Below are positions 16,191-29,336 of a stretch of 64,000 nt of DNA, one piece after another. The notes beneath the pieces are model-generated. The model saw only the letters and a list, made by a program, of their open reading frames with translations, was not told where the DNA came from and did no database searches. Within the stretch, counting starts at the first letter, position 1, and every line of letters begins with the position of its first letter. This DNA comes from Megalonaias nervosa (lineage: Eukaryota > Mollusca > Bivalvia > Unionida > Unionidae). The stretch lies in contig JAECUM010012836.1 of assembly GCA_016617855.1 (NCBI GenBank), positions 1 through 64,000 on the forward strand, written 5' to 3'. Both the position numbers and the translations under genes were made by a program.

Positions 16191-19100
16191 TAGAATGATC
16201 TTATATTGTTATGTATATTAAGTGGAGAGTTTTTGTGTACGGGGTTTGTGTCATTATTGTAAATTATACAGTAAGATGTTTACTGACGTTTGAGTTCAAG
16301 GTCAAACCTTGTTTACAAGCTTAGAAGGTTCTATAAGCAAATTTTGTTACAATTTGATGGAAGTTTCCATTAGAAATGATTCAAATCTGGGGAATTGCAG
16401 GGCCAGCAGTTGTATCGCACGTCAAATGAAAATATGTATATATAGTGAGTGGTAAACAAGTATTTTCATTCCTGTCTTATGATCATTCACTGAGAATCTG
16501 ATAAGGTTACAGTTGTGTTCAGATATAATTCGAGTGGAATTATTTATTATTCATTGGAATTATAGAGCACTCATTTACTTTTTGTACTAAAACACTACTT
16601 TCTGGTTATTGTGAATTCATTCAAAGACATTTAGGATTACAGCACTGATATATCAGCACATTTAAGACTGCTTGTACGTTAAGATAATCAAGACTACTGG
16701 CATCTCGGGGAATTCAAGATTATTGGAAATCATTTGGAACATTGGATATTCTTGGACATTGTGATAGGATATTTAAGATTATTTGGGATTGAATTCACAA
16801 TACTGTAAATAGGTATTAGAGAAAGAAAAATGAATAAATTAATGACCGCCACGATAGTCGCAAGAAAAAGGATGATTTTCCTGTGTTAGATCTTATTAGC
16901 GTATTATATTTTAAAACAGTAGCAGTGAAAGACATCCCTCCCAAACAGAATGTTTCGTCAATTCTCAATACTAAACCATGCTTTCACAATTTGGTATTTA
17001 ATCGGTAATGTGTATGTGGTACGTAGCTTTATAATGCTTGCTTTCTATCCATTCTTTTCTCTATATAATTTATATTTTGCATTTGTTGTGTAGTTGGTGG
17101 GAGGTCATGAATGTTGAAATGCTGATCTTTATTTTGCTTTTCATACCTGCCCTTTGCTGGGGGGGGGGGGAGAGTGGCGTTATGACATTATATTCTCAAA
17201 AGCTGTTTTATACCGTTCCGGAATATGTATGACCTCCTGATTGTCTATTTCACATTTCTATGCAAAGTTCTATGTCCACATATCATACTGCCTTGTTCCT
17301 TGGCTGTTTCCTACCCACGTAACTCGTCGCGTATACTGCATACACTGTGCACGCTTAATAAATCACTTTTCTTTGGGTGTGGGTCCAAAGACTGGTAAAC
17401 ACGTGCACTCTAATCTTGTTTCTCCGCACCAAAGTTGCCCCTTTCTTTTAATAGGTCCAGAGACCAATAATCGTGAGAGTTCTTAACTTGTTTCTAAGCA
17501 CCATAGTTGTCCCTCTCTTTTTCGTTTATTAGTGGTTGTCTCGGTTTTTTCAGTAAAATCGTCATATTCGGCAATTACAATTTTTTGTGTTGATGTGTTA
17601 GCTTCCATTCCCATACCTGCACTTATTTATATTAGCGATTTAAATGATACTTTTTTTCAACCCTAAATTATGTCACAAGGAATCATATTCCTCGTACTCG
17701 TTCAAACTTGGCCATTCGGTTTCCACATATTATGGGCTTAAACTGGTTGTTAATATCTTCGTGCAAATGGGATCAAGATAATTAGAATGAAACTAAAATC
17801 TGTTTGCGTTTGACACTGTTCACTGTGTCCACATTACGGTCACACAAGGCTGCCTTGTTGTACTGACATTTTTACGAACTATATTTTCTAGTTAATAGTG
17901 TAATAAAAAAAATTTGTTATTCAGTGTTGGTGGGAAATTTAATCTAATAGGAAAAATTGCTGCCCCCGTGCAAACAAAAATCAGAAATGCCCCCCCCCCA
18001 GTGTAATAAAACCTTGGAATATGGACCCCCGTCTTGAATATCCCCTCCCCAGCACTGCAGGACCGCTGGAGGCGGTAGTTACGCACGAGGCTCATTTAAA
18101 CGGCACCAAGGCATACGTAGCAGAATGTTCTGAGTATAAACCATCTATGCATGCAGTATTACAAGGTCTATGTAATGACTTGTCAAAACCCTCGTGACAT
18201 TAATCAAATCAATGAATTCTTGTGATTTTCATCACCTGCTGTATTATGTTCCGTGTGTTCAAAAGTGGCTTAGTAATCTTAAAAGGTGGTGTTCTATTTC
18301 ATGAACATATAGGCTTCTGCATACCGCCCTATACAAGTAGTTGCTATCCCCATGTTTCCAGTAAAATATGTTCTTGAAGGATTAAAGGTTGTCTCGTCTC
18401 CAAAATCTTTACTGACACTCTATCACCTTCACCAGCTACGTTAAATCTTGGGAGAACGTTTGACATTATGTATCTCCAGTAGAAACTGCTTACTTTACTT
18501 TTCGTCTGAGCGAACCTTTTATTTCAAAGGCAATTTTGTTTCAAAACTCCAGATCTTTTGGCGACAAATCTTTTTAAAACACCATGCATTATGCTCAACA
18601 AATGATTAAACTTGAACGAAAACCTGAATGACTCACACAGGTAAAGAATGAAGTTTCACACCCATAAGTTGGGTAGGATTACAGAACCTATAATGGGAAA
18701 ACGTAAAGAAGTTATTAACTCATTTTAGTGCATTTCTATAAATAAAGTTTGTTCAAAAACGATAAAGATATCATTTTTCACTGAAAACTGTTACGACTCT
18801 ATGTCTTAAAATAAGTAGTAAGAAAGAGTGAAAACCAACAAATTCTGTATAATTGAAACTGTTATTTATTTCCCTAAACTACAAAGCGAAAGATATAAAA
18901 ATAATTTACAGTATGGTGAATGAAACCCTAAAGTCCTTAATGTTCTATCAATTCCAAAAATATCGATTAATCCGAATGAGTTCCAGGGGCATTCTGGATG
19001 ATGATTTCTAATGTACTGATGTACAATTAAAATTTAAATAGCTCCTTGCCTCCAGTCAGCAATGCCGACGGTGTAGGTGTATAAAAATGCAAGGTGAAAG

Positions 19101-19240
19101 GTATAACAATTTTAAAAAATATACCAAAAGTATTCAACTATTTCGTCGACAAATTTCTCAATCGCAATTTCTTTCAGACAAGTACAAACAATGACCTATT
19201 CACAGTTGCCAATTACTATCATCATATGAAATTAAAGTCT
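16191..19240. other. No gene seen; unassigned repeat-like sequence
   Basis: AT-rich, no convincing coding. 16,200-16,860 starts with TGTTATG and contains repeated GGA-ATT/GGACATT phrases and an AATAAATTAATGA near its end, so it could be an LTR or other repeat unit, unproven. A G11 run lies at 17160-17170 and a C9 run near 17990. Confidence 0.5.
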
Positions 19241-20874
19241 TAATTGAGAGTGTTTCCCTTCGGTGTTGATTCTGTTACTCATCTGTACGCCTCTTGTTTC
19301 TCTTTTGGTACTTCGTGCTCCTCTGGTACTTCCGGATCCATCCTTTCGATACTGCCGGTACTCTTTTCCACTTATTCCTTTCGGCATTGCGCCTCCACCA
19401 ACTGCTTACGTCACAATAGACCTCCCACGTGCTTTCCGCGTGTCTTCCCTCTCTCCGATCCTCGGGTGTCGCCTCTCACACCCACCCGGAAGGCTTCCTG
19501 TGGAATTAGAAGGGACGTATAATCTGGTCTCCTTGCCCTAATCTCGGGAATTAACTACACTCTCACAGACCTTGCATCAGAATAATTTTGAATGGATTAT
19601 CAGTTCAACTCACGCACTCACATCTAAATACTCCATACATGCTTTGTGCTATAATAATTGTGCTATAACAATAACAATATTATCAACGACTTCTGATACT
19701 TAATACACATCTCTAATTGTTAACTTCTCGATAGAGTAGACTATCATCATCAACAACATTCATATGCATTTCCTACCCTACGAATTATAAAAGACACATA
19801 CAAATACACCAATACCTAATTCTATATGTACAAATTCGACAATGACTAATAAAGCAGGTACAAGTTCTAACACAATTCACTAATAAATTCAGTTATGCAT
19901 TACGACGCAACATAGTAAATTACACAATCCAACAATCTACATTAGTTAATTTTGCATGTTAATAATTAGCTATACGCACGTTACGATATGTTGATAATTC
20001 AGCTATACATGGAAGATTCCATTTCTAATAAATTAAATGTACATAATAAGGTATCAATTCTTACAACACCTAGTTATGAAAGTGAGACAACATCGGGCGA
20101 ATATAAGTTACCTTAAGAAGCCTTTGTTCGCAATCCAAACTTAGAATTTCACTAGAATTCCTTCCCGCCTTTTAACTTCTTTTTTTTTTGGAAGGTTCTC
20201 TGCCTGGTTGATCTTTTCAGGTCATTTATGGAGGCCCTCCTGCCCTACTTGTATAATTACCTAATGGTATTGTGCTATTTTGTGTTTTTTTTACTATTAT
20301 AATGATTGTACTATTGTATGTATTTTTGAATAATGTTACATGACTGTGCTATAGTATGTATTTTTTAATATATATATATATTTCCAAATATATTTTTTCC
20401 AGTTTTTTTTTCCATAGTATTTTTTTTTTCTCTCTATTTCTCCATATCTTCTAATCATTCCAAACATTCATCATGTTCAAGTAGATACATTTCCATCATT
20501 CTATTGTTACGACCCTGTAGTTAAATTACATATGTGTTAAAATTTAAATTCTTCTAATTCTTTGTTTCATTTTTTATTTTATTTTTTTATCACTAAATGT
20601 TATTATTATTATGGTGATGATTATGTTGGCAAGGCCTAATAGTATGTTAGAAACATCGTATTTATTTAAAACGTAAATGTGACTCGTGTAAGAACGAGCT
20701 TTGTATGATAGTAAATTCGTCGCAAGTAAACATTCAGCCATTCAGCAGTAGCTATGTAAATGATTGGCTGATACTTGTTTAGGCTTTCGTAATGTCCAGA
20801 TGGATTGTGAAATCACACGTGTCATTCGTGCATGTGTACATGAAATGACGTATTAGCTTGTTTTAAACGCTCAG
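19241..20874. other. No gene seen
   Basis: 19,244-19,541 is locally GC-richer and open in two frames, but the translation is Ser/Pro/Cys-rich without any motif. The rest is AT-rich with poly-T runs near 20180-20430. Confidence 0.4.
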
Positions 20875-21845
20875 TTAGCTGTAAGAAAGTTCAGTTATAG
20901 TCATATAGTCTCTTGCACTTTTGTTTGTTTCCTTTCTTATTTCTTCTTGTCTCTGTTTTTCTTGTTGTTGTTGTTGTTGTTGTAAAATTTGCTTTTGTTT
21001 CATTAGTTGTTGTTGTTGTTTTCCCTGTTTCTGTTTTGAGTTTTGTTTTTCTTCTTCTTTCTTTTTTCCGGATTGTTTTTGATGTTGTTGTTGTTGTTTC
21101 GTCATGGTAACTTTCTGTCCTCTGCTCTCTGCTTGGGTCTTTAAGTTTTTAGGGCATTTGTGTGGAGTGTGCCATCTCTGCCCACATCTGTTGCATGTTC
21201 TATGATAGATACATCCCTTGTACCATGATTTAGTCAAAAAGCCATGTAGAAAAATGCTTTCTTCACATCTTTCATTTTGTTCTTTTCTATTTCCAATATC
21301 CTTATCCCATTATATATTGTAGTTAGTGGAATAATGTCTAATTTTGATGATATCACCTTTATGTTGAGTTTTTTCTCAAACTTCTCTACTGTTGCTTGTA
21401 AAGGTATTTCCAAAGGGATGTCAGATAAGTGAAGCTCTCCCGTTTGTTTTTTTATTTTCCTCAAAATGGGTGTAAGTTCTTTTACTGTAACCGTCTCACC
21501 TGCAATTGTTATATCTCCGAATGGTAGTATCGGTTGGGTTCCTTTGGGTCTCAATATGTATACTTTATACCCGTTTCGGTTGAGGGAGTAAATTCTTTGT
21601 ACATATTCCGAATTTAGGACACTGAGTGCTACCATCACTGTTGTCATTCCTGGCACTCTTTCTCGTGATATTTTCGACATATCCAGTTCTTGTGTCCCTT
21701 CTCTATACGAACATTCTAGGAAGGATCTATCTCTTGTATCTATCCTCTTTGTCTTAAAGAATTTCTCTAGTTCTTTGACTTCTCTGTTTGCCTTCTCGAC
21801 CGCCATTTGCTCCCGGGCATCTCGTGAGTTGATTTCACTGTTCAT
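20875..21845 (-). pseudogene. LINE gag-like ORF1 with CCHC zinc knuckle, one frameshift
   Basis: Starts at 21845 (MNSEINSRDAREQMA...), open to 21234, then continues in another frame from about 21237 to 20875. The first part ends with a gag-like RRM-type pattern (LSDIPLEIP ... IYNGIRILEIEKNKM), typical of non-LTR retrotransposon ORF1. The second part begins with the zinc knuckle CNRCGQRWHTPHKC (C-x2-C-x4-H-x4-C) followed by a glutamine/lysine-rich tail with a long Q run. It would bind element RNA. No RT follows on this strand within 1.5 kb downstream, so it is a fragment or a gag-only relic. Confidence 0.7.
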
Positions 21846-23243
21846 TTTTCTTTAGAAGTTGTTTCTGTCATTTTTTTTTTAATAAGTCTCTTAATGAATT
21901 ATTTGTAGTAGCCAATAATTCTATTCCTATCTTAGTAGAAATCTTCCATTTCACTCTGAGCCATAAGCCTGGTTTGTCTGGACCATTTGAGATTTAATTC
22001 GGAAAGACTTGACTTGTCAAACAGGAGTTTCAGAATATCCCGCCTTTTAACGAGCGCACAACCTCGGCACTCGGAATACAGTATAATGTCTCTCAACTTC
22101 TCTATGATCCGCCTCTAGCGACGTTCAAGCATGTACTAACGAAAAAATGGACTTAGTCCGAACAAATTGCTTATTGAGACTCCGCTCGAGATTTGAATCT
22201 CTCCGTTTCGATTGGATACGGCCTGGTCTCTTTCAAAACTGCCCTGGGGTAATTTATCACTTCCCTGTGATACTCCGGTTTCCGTTTACCAAAGCCCTAA
22301 CTTGCTCCAAGTCGGTTGTAACATCACTGAATGAGTGCAAAAGAAAAACAAAAAACAAAAAACGAGCTTCTCCACATGGTAGATAGTAGAAGAATTCCCT
22401 TTGAATTTAACATGAACGGGTCGTTGCGTAATGGTTAAATAGCAGACAGGCAGTTTCTTTGTCCAGAATCGGTCTAAAGTCGTAATCTTACATAATACGT
22501 ATTGACATTATTCCAGGTCATCTTACTATGAATTAACTATAAGAAAATATGTGAATATACATGAAGTATGAAGTATCTGCAAATTTTCCCCACAACGTCT
22601 CACACACACACACACACATTAAATTATTCGTTAAGTTTTACAATACTTGTTGGTTTTGCTTCTGTCTGTTGCTTAGTTTATGACCATAGAGTCGTAACAT
22701 CAGTTGCCAAATTTCATATCAAACAGAAGTATTGATGTTTTTTGATACTGTTGCAATAAATCCCAGTATGGTTTTTATGGACAAGACAGACAATTAAAAC
22801 AGAACACTTTTTTCACACTTTTGGTTATTTGTGAATAGGAGAAGAAGAGACTTTATAAATGTTTTTGATTTAGCCAATAGCTCCTCTCATTATGTCGGGT
22901 TTGGACCAAATTTAAATTAAAATATAAAATTGAGTGATTTAACAACACTAATATCAGTGACTGAAAATATACTTCAGTATTAACTAGAATATTATTGTTC
23001 GTTTACTGGAGATACAATAAAGTGTAGCCCCAAGTCTGTACTTAATTGGGAAACAGACAATATTGTATTCAAAATTGCTATCACTGGGTGAATATTGCAC
23101 ATTTTACACAGAAAGACATTTAAAAAAATAATTATTGAGAACTTAGCAAAACAACAAACTGAAGTGAACATTTTCATCGGATTTTGAAAAATCCTTGTTA
23201 CTATTCGTGTCGGTAGGCCTCTCCCTTGTTGATTCTTCTAGGT
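21846..23243. other. No gene seen
   Basis: AT-rich sequence with a short CA microsatellite near 22600-22618. No motif supports the short ORFs. Confidence 0.5.
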
Positions 23244-23533
23244 CAGTGGTTCCCAACCTGTGGTTCGCAGACATTGGACGGTGGGCCGTGGGTTTTTTCA
23301 AAAGTAAGTATGTCTCGAGCATGCACTAGTTTTCAAATGTATGTAGTTGTTCTGGTTGCGATGATAAAAATGTGAATTCATTTACAGTGATTACTGACTT
23401 CAAAATAGGTTTTTTGTCATTATGTATTTTCTCAATTGACGGAGCCTAAAAATACAAATGTTAGCATGTGGGGGGTCCATAAAATTTGTAGAAGTTAAGA
23501 GACCTTCATACTCGAAAAGGTTGGAGACTACTG
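23244..23533. mobile_element. hAT-like non-autonomous MITE
   Basis: Begins CAGTGGTTCCCAACCTG and ends with AAGGTTGGAGACTACTG, an imperfect inverted repeat (13 of 17) of the widespread hAT terminus. Flanks TTCTAGGT (23236-23243) and TTCTAAGG (23534-23541) fit a mutated 8-bp target-site duplication. Length 290 bp, no coding. Confidence 0.75.
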
Positions 23534-23541
23534 TTCTAAGG

Positions 23542-24250
23542 TGTAGGTAGAGCCCAGATTTTTTTCTACGAGCTTACATATTTCACATTTTATTGCTGAG
23601 CTTTATCATTGTTATTGATTACAGCAGTGTTCCAGTGTAAAGTATAACTACATCAGTGTCTGTTATTGTAAATTAGTGTTTGTTAAGCAGGTCGGTACAT
23701 ACCATTACCCTCAAAGAAGGTCGTAGTATTTACTGTGTTCTCATTTGCTCCTTTGCGATTTGAATAAACGTTTAGAGTGTATTGAGTATCATAAAGATAA
23801 GATTTATTCAGGGTAGGTATGACTTAAAACAACAATTCAACATAAGCTCTAATGAACTTTTTACCGACATTACTAAAAAAACAATAGAGTCATTAAAAAG
23901 CATGATTTTCTGGACTTACAAACACAACATAATGCATAGATCCAACTAGACGAAAAAGAAGAAGAAAAAAAAAACACCGCATAGTTTTAATCATGAGCAA
24001 GCAAAGAATTTAAAAAGACAGTGATTAAAAATGAATTTAGTACTTGGATAAATGAAAACAACAATTTAGGATAAAATTACCAAAAAAAATTATGATTCGT
24101 AAAAATCGGAATTTAAATTAAGTGCAGAAGCACCAAATTAGGATTAAAAGCATGTTGCAATGCAGCTTATATCTTACTTCAAGAGAAGAGAGTTAACAGA
24201 AGGGCACTTGATAGTATATAAGACTAGGATAAACAAAAAACGGTAAAACA
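23542..24250. other. No gene seen
   Basis: AT-rich, with A-runs near 23875 and 23960. No motif recognised. Confidence 0.5.
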
Positions 24251-25330
24251 TTTACCTTCGTCATCATGGCGGGAGTTATTATTTGCAGATATTACATTTA
24301 CAATCTTTATTATTCCGTGATATGATTAAAATCGCATGAATTGAAATGCAAGTTCTTTCTAAAGTCATTTGGTAGCTCATCCCGTAGAATGGCAGCTGTA
24401 TATTTAAAATATTTGTTGCCAAAATTTAAGGTTTTAATTCTTGGGGCGTCTAGTATATGTTAATATCTAAAATTGCATTTATTGTGTTTGAAACATAATA
24501 AATTATCCAAACATTCGGGAGAACGCTTACTCAGAATTTTGAAAGTCTCTAGAGCAATAACCTGACGTCTTCGCACCTTTAGGGTTGGCATTTTTGTCCT
24601 AAGTAAGAGTTAATGATAGCTGCTTGTGCAGTCATCATACACAAATCTCAGAGCACACTCTTGTATTTGTTCAAGTTCAGTAGTGTTCATGTCACTGCAG
24701 AATTCCCATACTAGGATACAGAAACTGAAGATGGAAAAAATAAATGCATGTAAATGTATATAAGATTACCAGTTTGTTGAGTCTAGTTAGCCTCTGGCCA
24801 ATATGTTTTAGGACAGATAGTTGGCTTCAAGATTTCCTCCAGAGAGTTTGTTTCGTGTCAATCGAATTGCAGTTGATAGTCAATGACCGTTTAACAATTT
24901 CTTCACAGTTTATGACAGCTCTGCTTATGTTTAGTACAGGCTTCATACTGAATGTCTTTTTATCCACAGCTAGTGCTTGAGACTTTTCTAGATTGGCCTG
25001 CATTTTGCACCCTGCAACTTAATTTGCTATTTTCGATTTTTATAGATAGCTCAGTAAGAATCCAACTGAGCTATCTGACATACCATAGTCCTTAACTTGC
25101 AAATATAAATATCATGTGGGAGATAGTCAAAAGCCGTAGATAAATAAGAACTGCAGCTATATCTTTGTTTTCATCAAGAGCTTTACCCCATTCTTCAAGT
25201 AAACGTAACAGAACGGTCTTGCATCTATGGCCTTGTCGAAAAGTATCCAGATGTTTACTTTTTTTTTAAAAAATGTTCTAACAAAATGTTGCTCAGTTGA
25301 TTTCTCAAACAGTTTGGATACCTTAGGTTT
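24251..25330 (-). mobile_element. LINE reverse transcriptase remnant, 5'-truncated
   Basis: The minus strand reads as the C-terminal part of a non-LTR ORF2 in several frames. FRQGHRCKTVLLRLLEEW and ALDENKDIAAVLI (RT finger/palm) lie near 25130-25250. WEFCSDMNTTELEQIQECALRF lies near 24640-24710. The end region PTLKVRRRQVIALETFKILSKRSPE and PRIKTLNFGNKYFKYTAAIL lies near 24390-24590. Frameshifts and stops are frequent. The usual catalytic DD motif is not readable. It ends near 24250. Confidence 0.65.
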
Positions 25331-25373
25331 AATGCTAATTAATTGTTAATTTTATCAAGAGAAATGCTGTATG

Positions 25374-25375
<2 letters not shown>

Positions 25376-25453
<78 letters not shown>

Positions 25454-25467
25454 ATTATTATTATTAT
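25376..25467. repeat. (ATT)n/(TTG)n microsatellite
   Basis: Compound trinucleotide array TTATTATT... then TTGTTG... then TTATTA. It produces spurious poly-Leu/Ile/Val ORFs on both strands. Confidence 0.95.
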
Positions 25468-26907
25468 TAAAGAAGCAACATTTTCGGAGTTTTGGAGCAT
25501 CTCAGCGAGTGTGGCTTTACGTGTATGTGTGGTCGTGTATGTCTGTTTTAGTATGAGCCATCTCAGTCGGATACGTTCAATTCTCAACGCAATGTTATAA
25601 ATTGTTTGGGTCGAAAAGTAGAGTGTAAACGATAAAAAGGTTTAAAGTTCGAAGATACTCGTGATCTGTGCGTATTTGGTAAGCTGAAAAGATGGCAGAA
25701 AGATTGAGAATTGTTTTGAATCATGTGTCACCAAAGGTTTCGTCAGTTGTATCCTTTAATCAATAATGTGGATCTATGTGTCACACTCACAATCCGTCTT
25801 GCACTTAGAATCACAATATTTTGCTATTTCATATCTGTCATGGCAAACAAAGTGTATTTAGTGTAAGCATGCAAATATATTTTATATTATATCAGCTTAA
25901 TAACTTCATCATAAGCTCAGATTTCTTCAAAATATGACTACTTAGGGAGTATAGTTTTAACAAATTATTCCTTTTGACTTTAATGATACTTTTTTTGTTT
26001 CATTACATGATATGGGATCAGTTTGTAGCCTTGACCACGTTGATTAATAAATTTATTTTGACTGACCTTGGTATGCTGATGGTAAGTAAAATCCCTCTCC
26101 TTTTGACCCATTGCATTAAATCCTTCAGAACACTTTTTTAGTATTAATCTATGTCAGAACAGAACACATAAGTATACATCTATTAATGACCTTGTTTTAA
26201 ATTGCTGACGCATACTTGGAAAGCAGCATCACCCCAAGGCAAGACTAAAACCTGGAAACCCTCTTATGTGGTCTACATCACTAGGAATAGGCAAAAAAAT
26301 CAGCCCCTTGCCTGTGATGATATTGATTTCAGTTTAGGGGCTGATACCACCTATTCATTAAAACATGAAAAAGTCTGCAGACACTTTTGGCTGCACACAT
26401 TGGTGAAAATTTTATACATTTACCAGTATTTCTCACAGCTGTGGAGCTACCGTCAGCTGAAGGGTTCTTTTGGTGGCATGTACATTATATTTCCGGAGCA
26501 AATCCTATGTTTGGTGACTTGTAAATCCACATGGAATAGCACAGCCCTCTGTCCTGTGGCCATTTTGAATTTTGCGCTTGATATAGCTGTTACCAGTTGC
26601 CGGTATGTGTCTAAAATATACGTAGGTTTGTTCCAGAAAGATTTGCAGGCAGCAAAATTGCACATTTTAATGAACAGGTCACATCAGACCCACATATCAT
26701 CAGTCAGTATCAACACAGATTTGGGGGGTTGATTTATCAGACTACACTAGGAACTGACCAATGCTTTAGATGAAGCTGTGGTTAGGTCCGGCTGTCATCG
26801 CAGAATTTTGAGAAAATAAGAAAGAGAGAGATGTTGGATATTCAAGACAAAATGATCAAAAAATTTGTAAAAAAAAGAAAACTATAATGAGATAACAAAA
26901 TATGCTA

Positions 26908-26958
<51 letters not shown>

Positions 26959-28434
26959 TAATTAATAATAAACAAATAAATAATAAGAATTAATTAATAA
27001 TACTAATTAATAATAATTATATATTACTGTATTTACATTGTTTTGAGAAAATATTTTCTCCAAGAAAATCTAACAAAAAAAGTGATTTCATATTAAATCT
27101 TGCAAATTTGATTCAAAATTTCACAGGCATTAACTCTCATTTTTGATGATAAAGCAAGTGACATATTAAGGTTTTAGTCACCAATTTTTATAATGATTTT
27201 CTTCGCATTAAACAAATGGACCAATTCTTGTGGTAATTTTGAGAATAAAATTGGGGTCCACACGTGATGCTGCATTATAAGATTATAAGAGGGTCACAAG
27301 TGATTTAGGGAGAGAAGTGTACTTTGCAAAAGCAAATGCATATGTGAGGGGTGACTTGTTGTCAATGAGTCTGAGTTGCACTTTGGAAAAATAAACAAAC
27401 CAAACTGGATAGATGGATAGTAAAGACAAAACAAGTGTAAAATACATACAATTATATTATTGCTTGGAATATGTCACAAATAAATTGAGAACATTTGCCC
27501 ATATTCATAAAATAGAATCCATAATGCTTGACATGCTAAACCCATTTACCTGCCAATTCTCAAAAGATCTGATAGTTTGATGCCCAGGGTCCCTTTTATT
27601 TCAGATCAGGCCCCTCCTGTATGCAAAGTAACTTGTCCATGTGGCTTGTTGGGAAAGAAATCTAATTTGCATGGGAAAACTTAAAGTTGTTGAAAGACTA
27701 CTAAATTATTAATATTTATCCCCATATATGCCCCTTACCCTTATGAAGGCCGTCTACTTGTCAGACTTATAGAAGTGTGATACAGAGACGACCTTTGTAA
27801 GGCAAGGGGCATACATGGTGATAAATATATATTTCACACTTCAGTGATTTCCATTGCCTTGACTTCCCTTACCTTGGGCATATGGTCAGTGACTTTGCTT
27901 GTGGATTCATTACGCTTAGTACGATATCATCACATCAAGGGTAGGTCATTGTGACCTGCTTTTACAGCAGCTACAACTTTGACGAAGCTATAATTTTAGG
28001 TCAGTTTCCCCCGCATTAATACTGGTATGATTATGCACTTTGTGTGAATATGTTGAGGTATGTTTGATATCATAGATACCAGAGATGGTCATTGCAACTT
28101 GTATTTCATGTTTTATTGACTTTTCTGAAAGTTATTTGATTGGGATCAGTGTATTGTGCAATTTGTATTACACAGGTACGTGTCTGTTTATTGGCTGAAT
28201 AGTAATCATTTAGGTAGTGCTTTGTTTAAATTAGCACTTTACGTGACTTTTTTTCCCCATAATTTCAAAAGAGAATATTTAGTTAATTGTTCCCAAAACT
28301 TATATTAAGAACAAAAATAAAATAATAACTTGGCAAGCTTGGATTTCCTTACAAACTGGGACAAGTTGATCTCAGGTTGACAATGATGTACAGATGAGCT
28401 ATACATGAAATTATTGTCCCTAACTTTCTCAAAG
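25468..28434. other. No gene seen upstream of PHYH exons
   Basis: The expected first PHYH exon and promoter were searched for by eye and not found. Contents are AT-rich sequence, an (AAT)n microsatellite at 26908-26958 and an unassigned 176-codon open frame at 26202-26732 without any recognisable motif. Confidence 0.5.
26908..26958. repeat. (AAT)n microsatellite
   Basis: About 17 AAT units followed by degenerate AAT-rich sequence to about 27020. Confidence 0.9.
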
Positions 28435-28592
28435 ACAAGTGAGTCAACAGCGGGGACCTACATTCACAGGCATTCATACAAATACACATTGGATAATTTA
28501 AAACTCACTGAAGATCAGAGGCAGTTCTATGAGGAGAATGGGTACCTTGTTATACGCAACCTTGTTCAAAAGGAAAAATTGGAGAAATACAG
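28435..28592 (+). CDS. PHYH: PHYH exon (first visible)
   Basis: Encodes [20 protein letters not shown] and GYLVIRNLV, matching the vertebrate PHYH N-terminal core just after the presequence. The donor is AG|GTAATG at 28592/28593 and splits an Arg codon. The acceptor is most likely CTTTCTCAAAG at 28434, but a slightly later AG is possible. An ATG at 28405 is in frame, but the segment after it has no PTS2-like sequence, so an upstream exon is more likely. Confidence 0.85.
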
Positions 28593-29298
28593 GTAATGAT
28601 TCCTTGATTCATATATTAACATAAGAGTGGCTCAGTAAGTATCAGTGCATTCAGTGCTAAATTACATCATGATGCCCAAAATATTCTTATTTTCAGAAAG
28701 GGAGGGAGAGAAAGTAGTTATTTTATGGAAACACAACTCATTAATATTAACACAACAAATGAAATATATCAGATTAGTCAAGTTTATAGAACATGTTTTC
28801 ACTTTTGAAAAGCATGGTAAAAAAGTATAATGAATTTCCAATAATATTTACTTTTTTACTCTGCACAAGGGAATAAAATGTTTCTTCTGTTGGATCAGAT
28901 TGACAGAATGATGGGAGAAGTTTTGATCTTCATTGCAGATATAATCAACAGACCATATCCATATACATGTAATATTGATCTTGTATTTGTAAAGCATAAC
29001 TTGTATTTGTAAAACATAACATAGGGTACAGATACATTTATGTTCTGGTATTTTATTGTGCCTTCCACTTTTGGTTATTAAATTAAGGGTAGAACATTTA
29101 AGACAAGTGATTGTCTGTATTTTAATTGGATACCATTATTTAGGTAATATTCAACATTTAGCTGAGATTTAAAATGTCTGTAATGATGAGCTTTCTTACA
29201 ATTCAGAAACCAGTTCTTATAACAAGTTACCAATGTTGCTTAAATGACACAATATAACATTTTCATTTCTTTCATCTTGTGAAATCTACATATATGCA

Positions 29299-29336
<38 letters not shown>

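Noticed and set aside
19244..19541. Two overlapping 92-codon frames
   Set aside because: Two frames open over the same bases, residue content typical of GC-richer non-coding sequence, no recognisable domain.
25339..25600. Poly-Leu/Ile/Val open frames on both strands
   Set aside because: They are translations of the (ATT)n/(TTG)n microsatellite.
26202..26732. 176-codon open frame upstream of PHYH
   Set aside because: No motif, no matching splice signals, composition like the surrounding non-coding DNA; kept only as unassigned.
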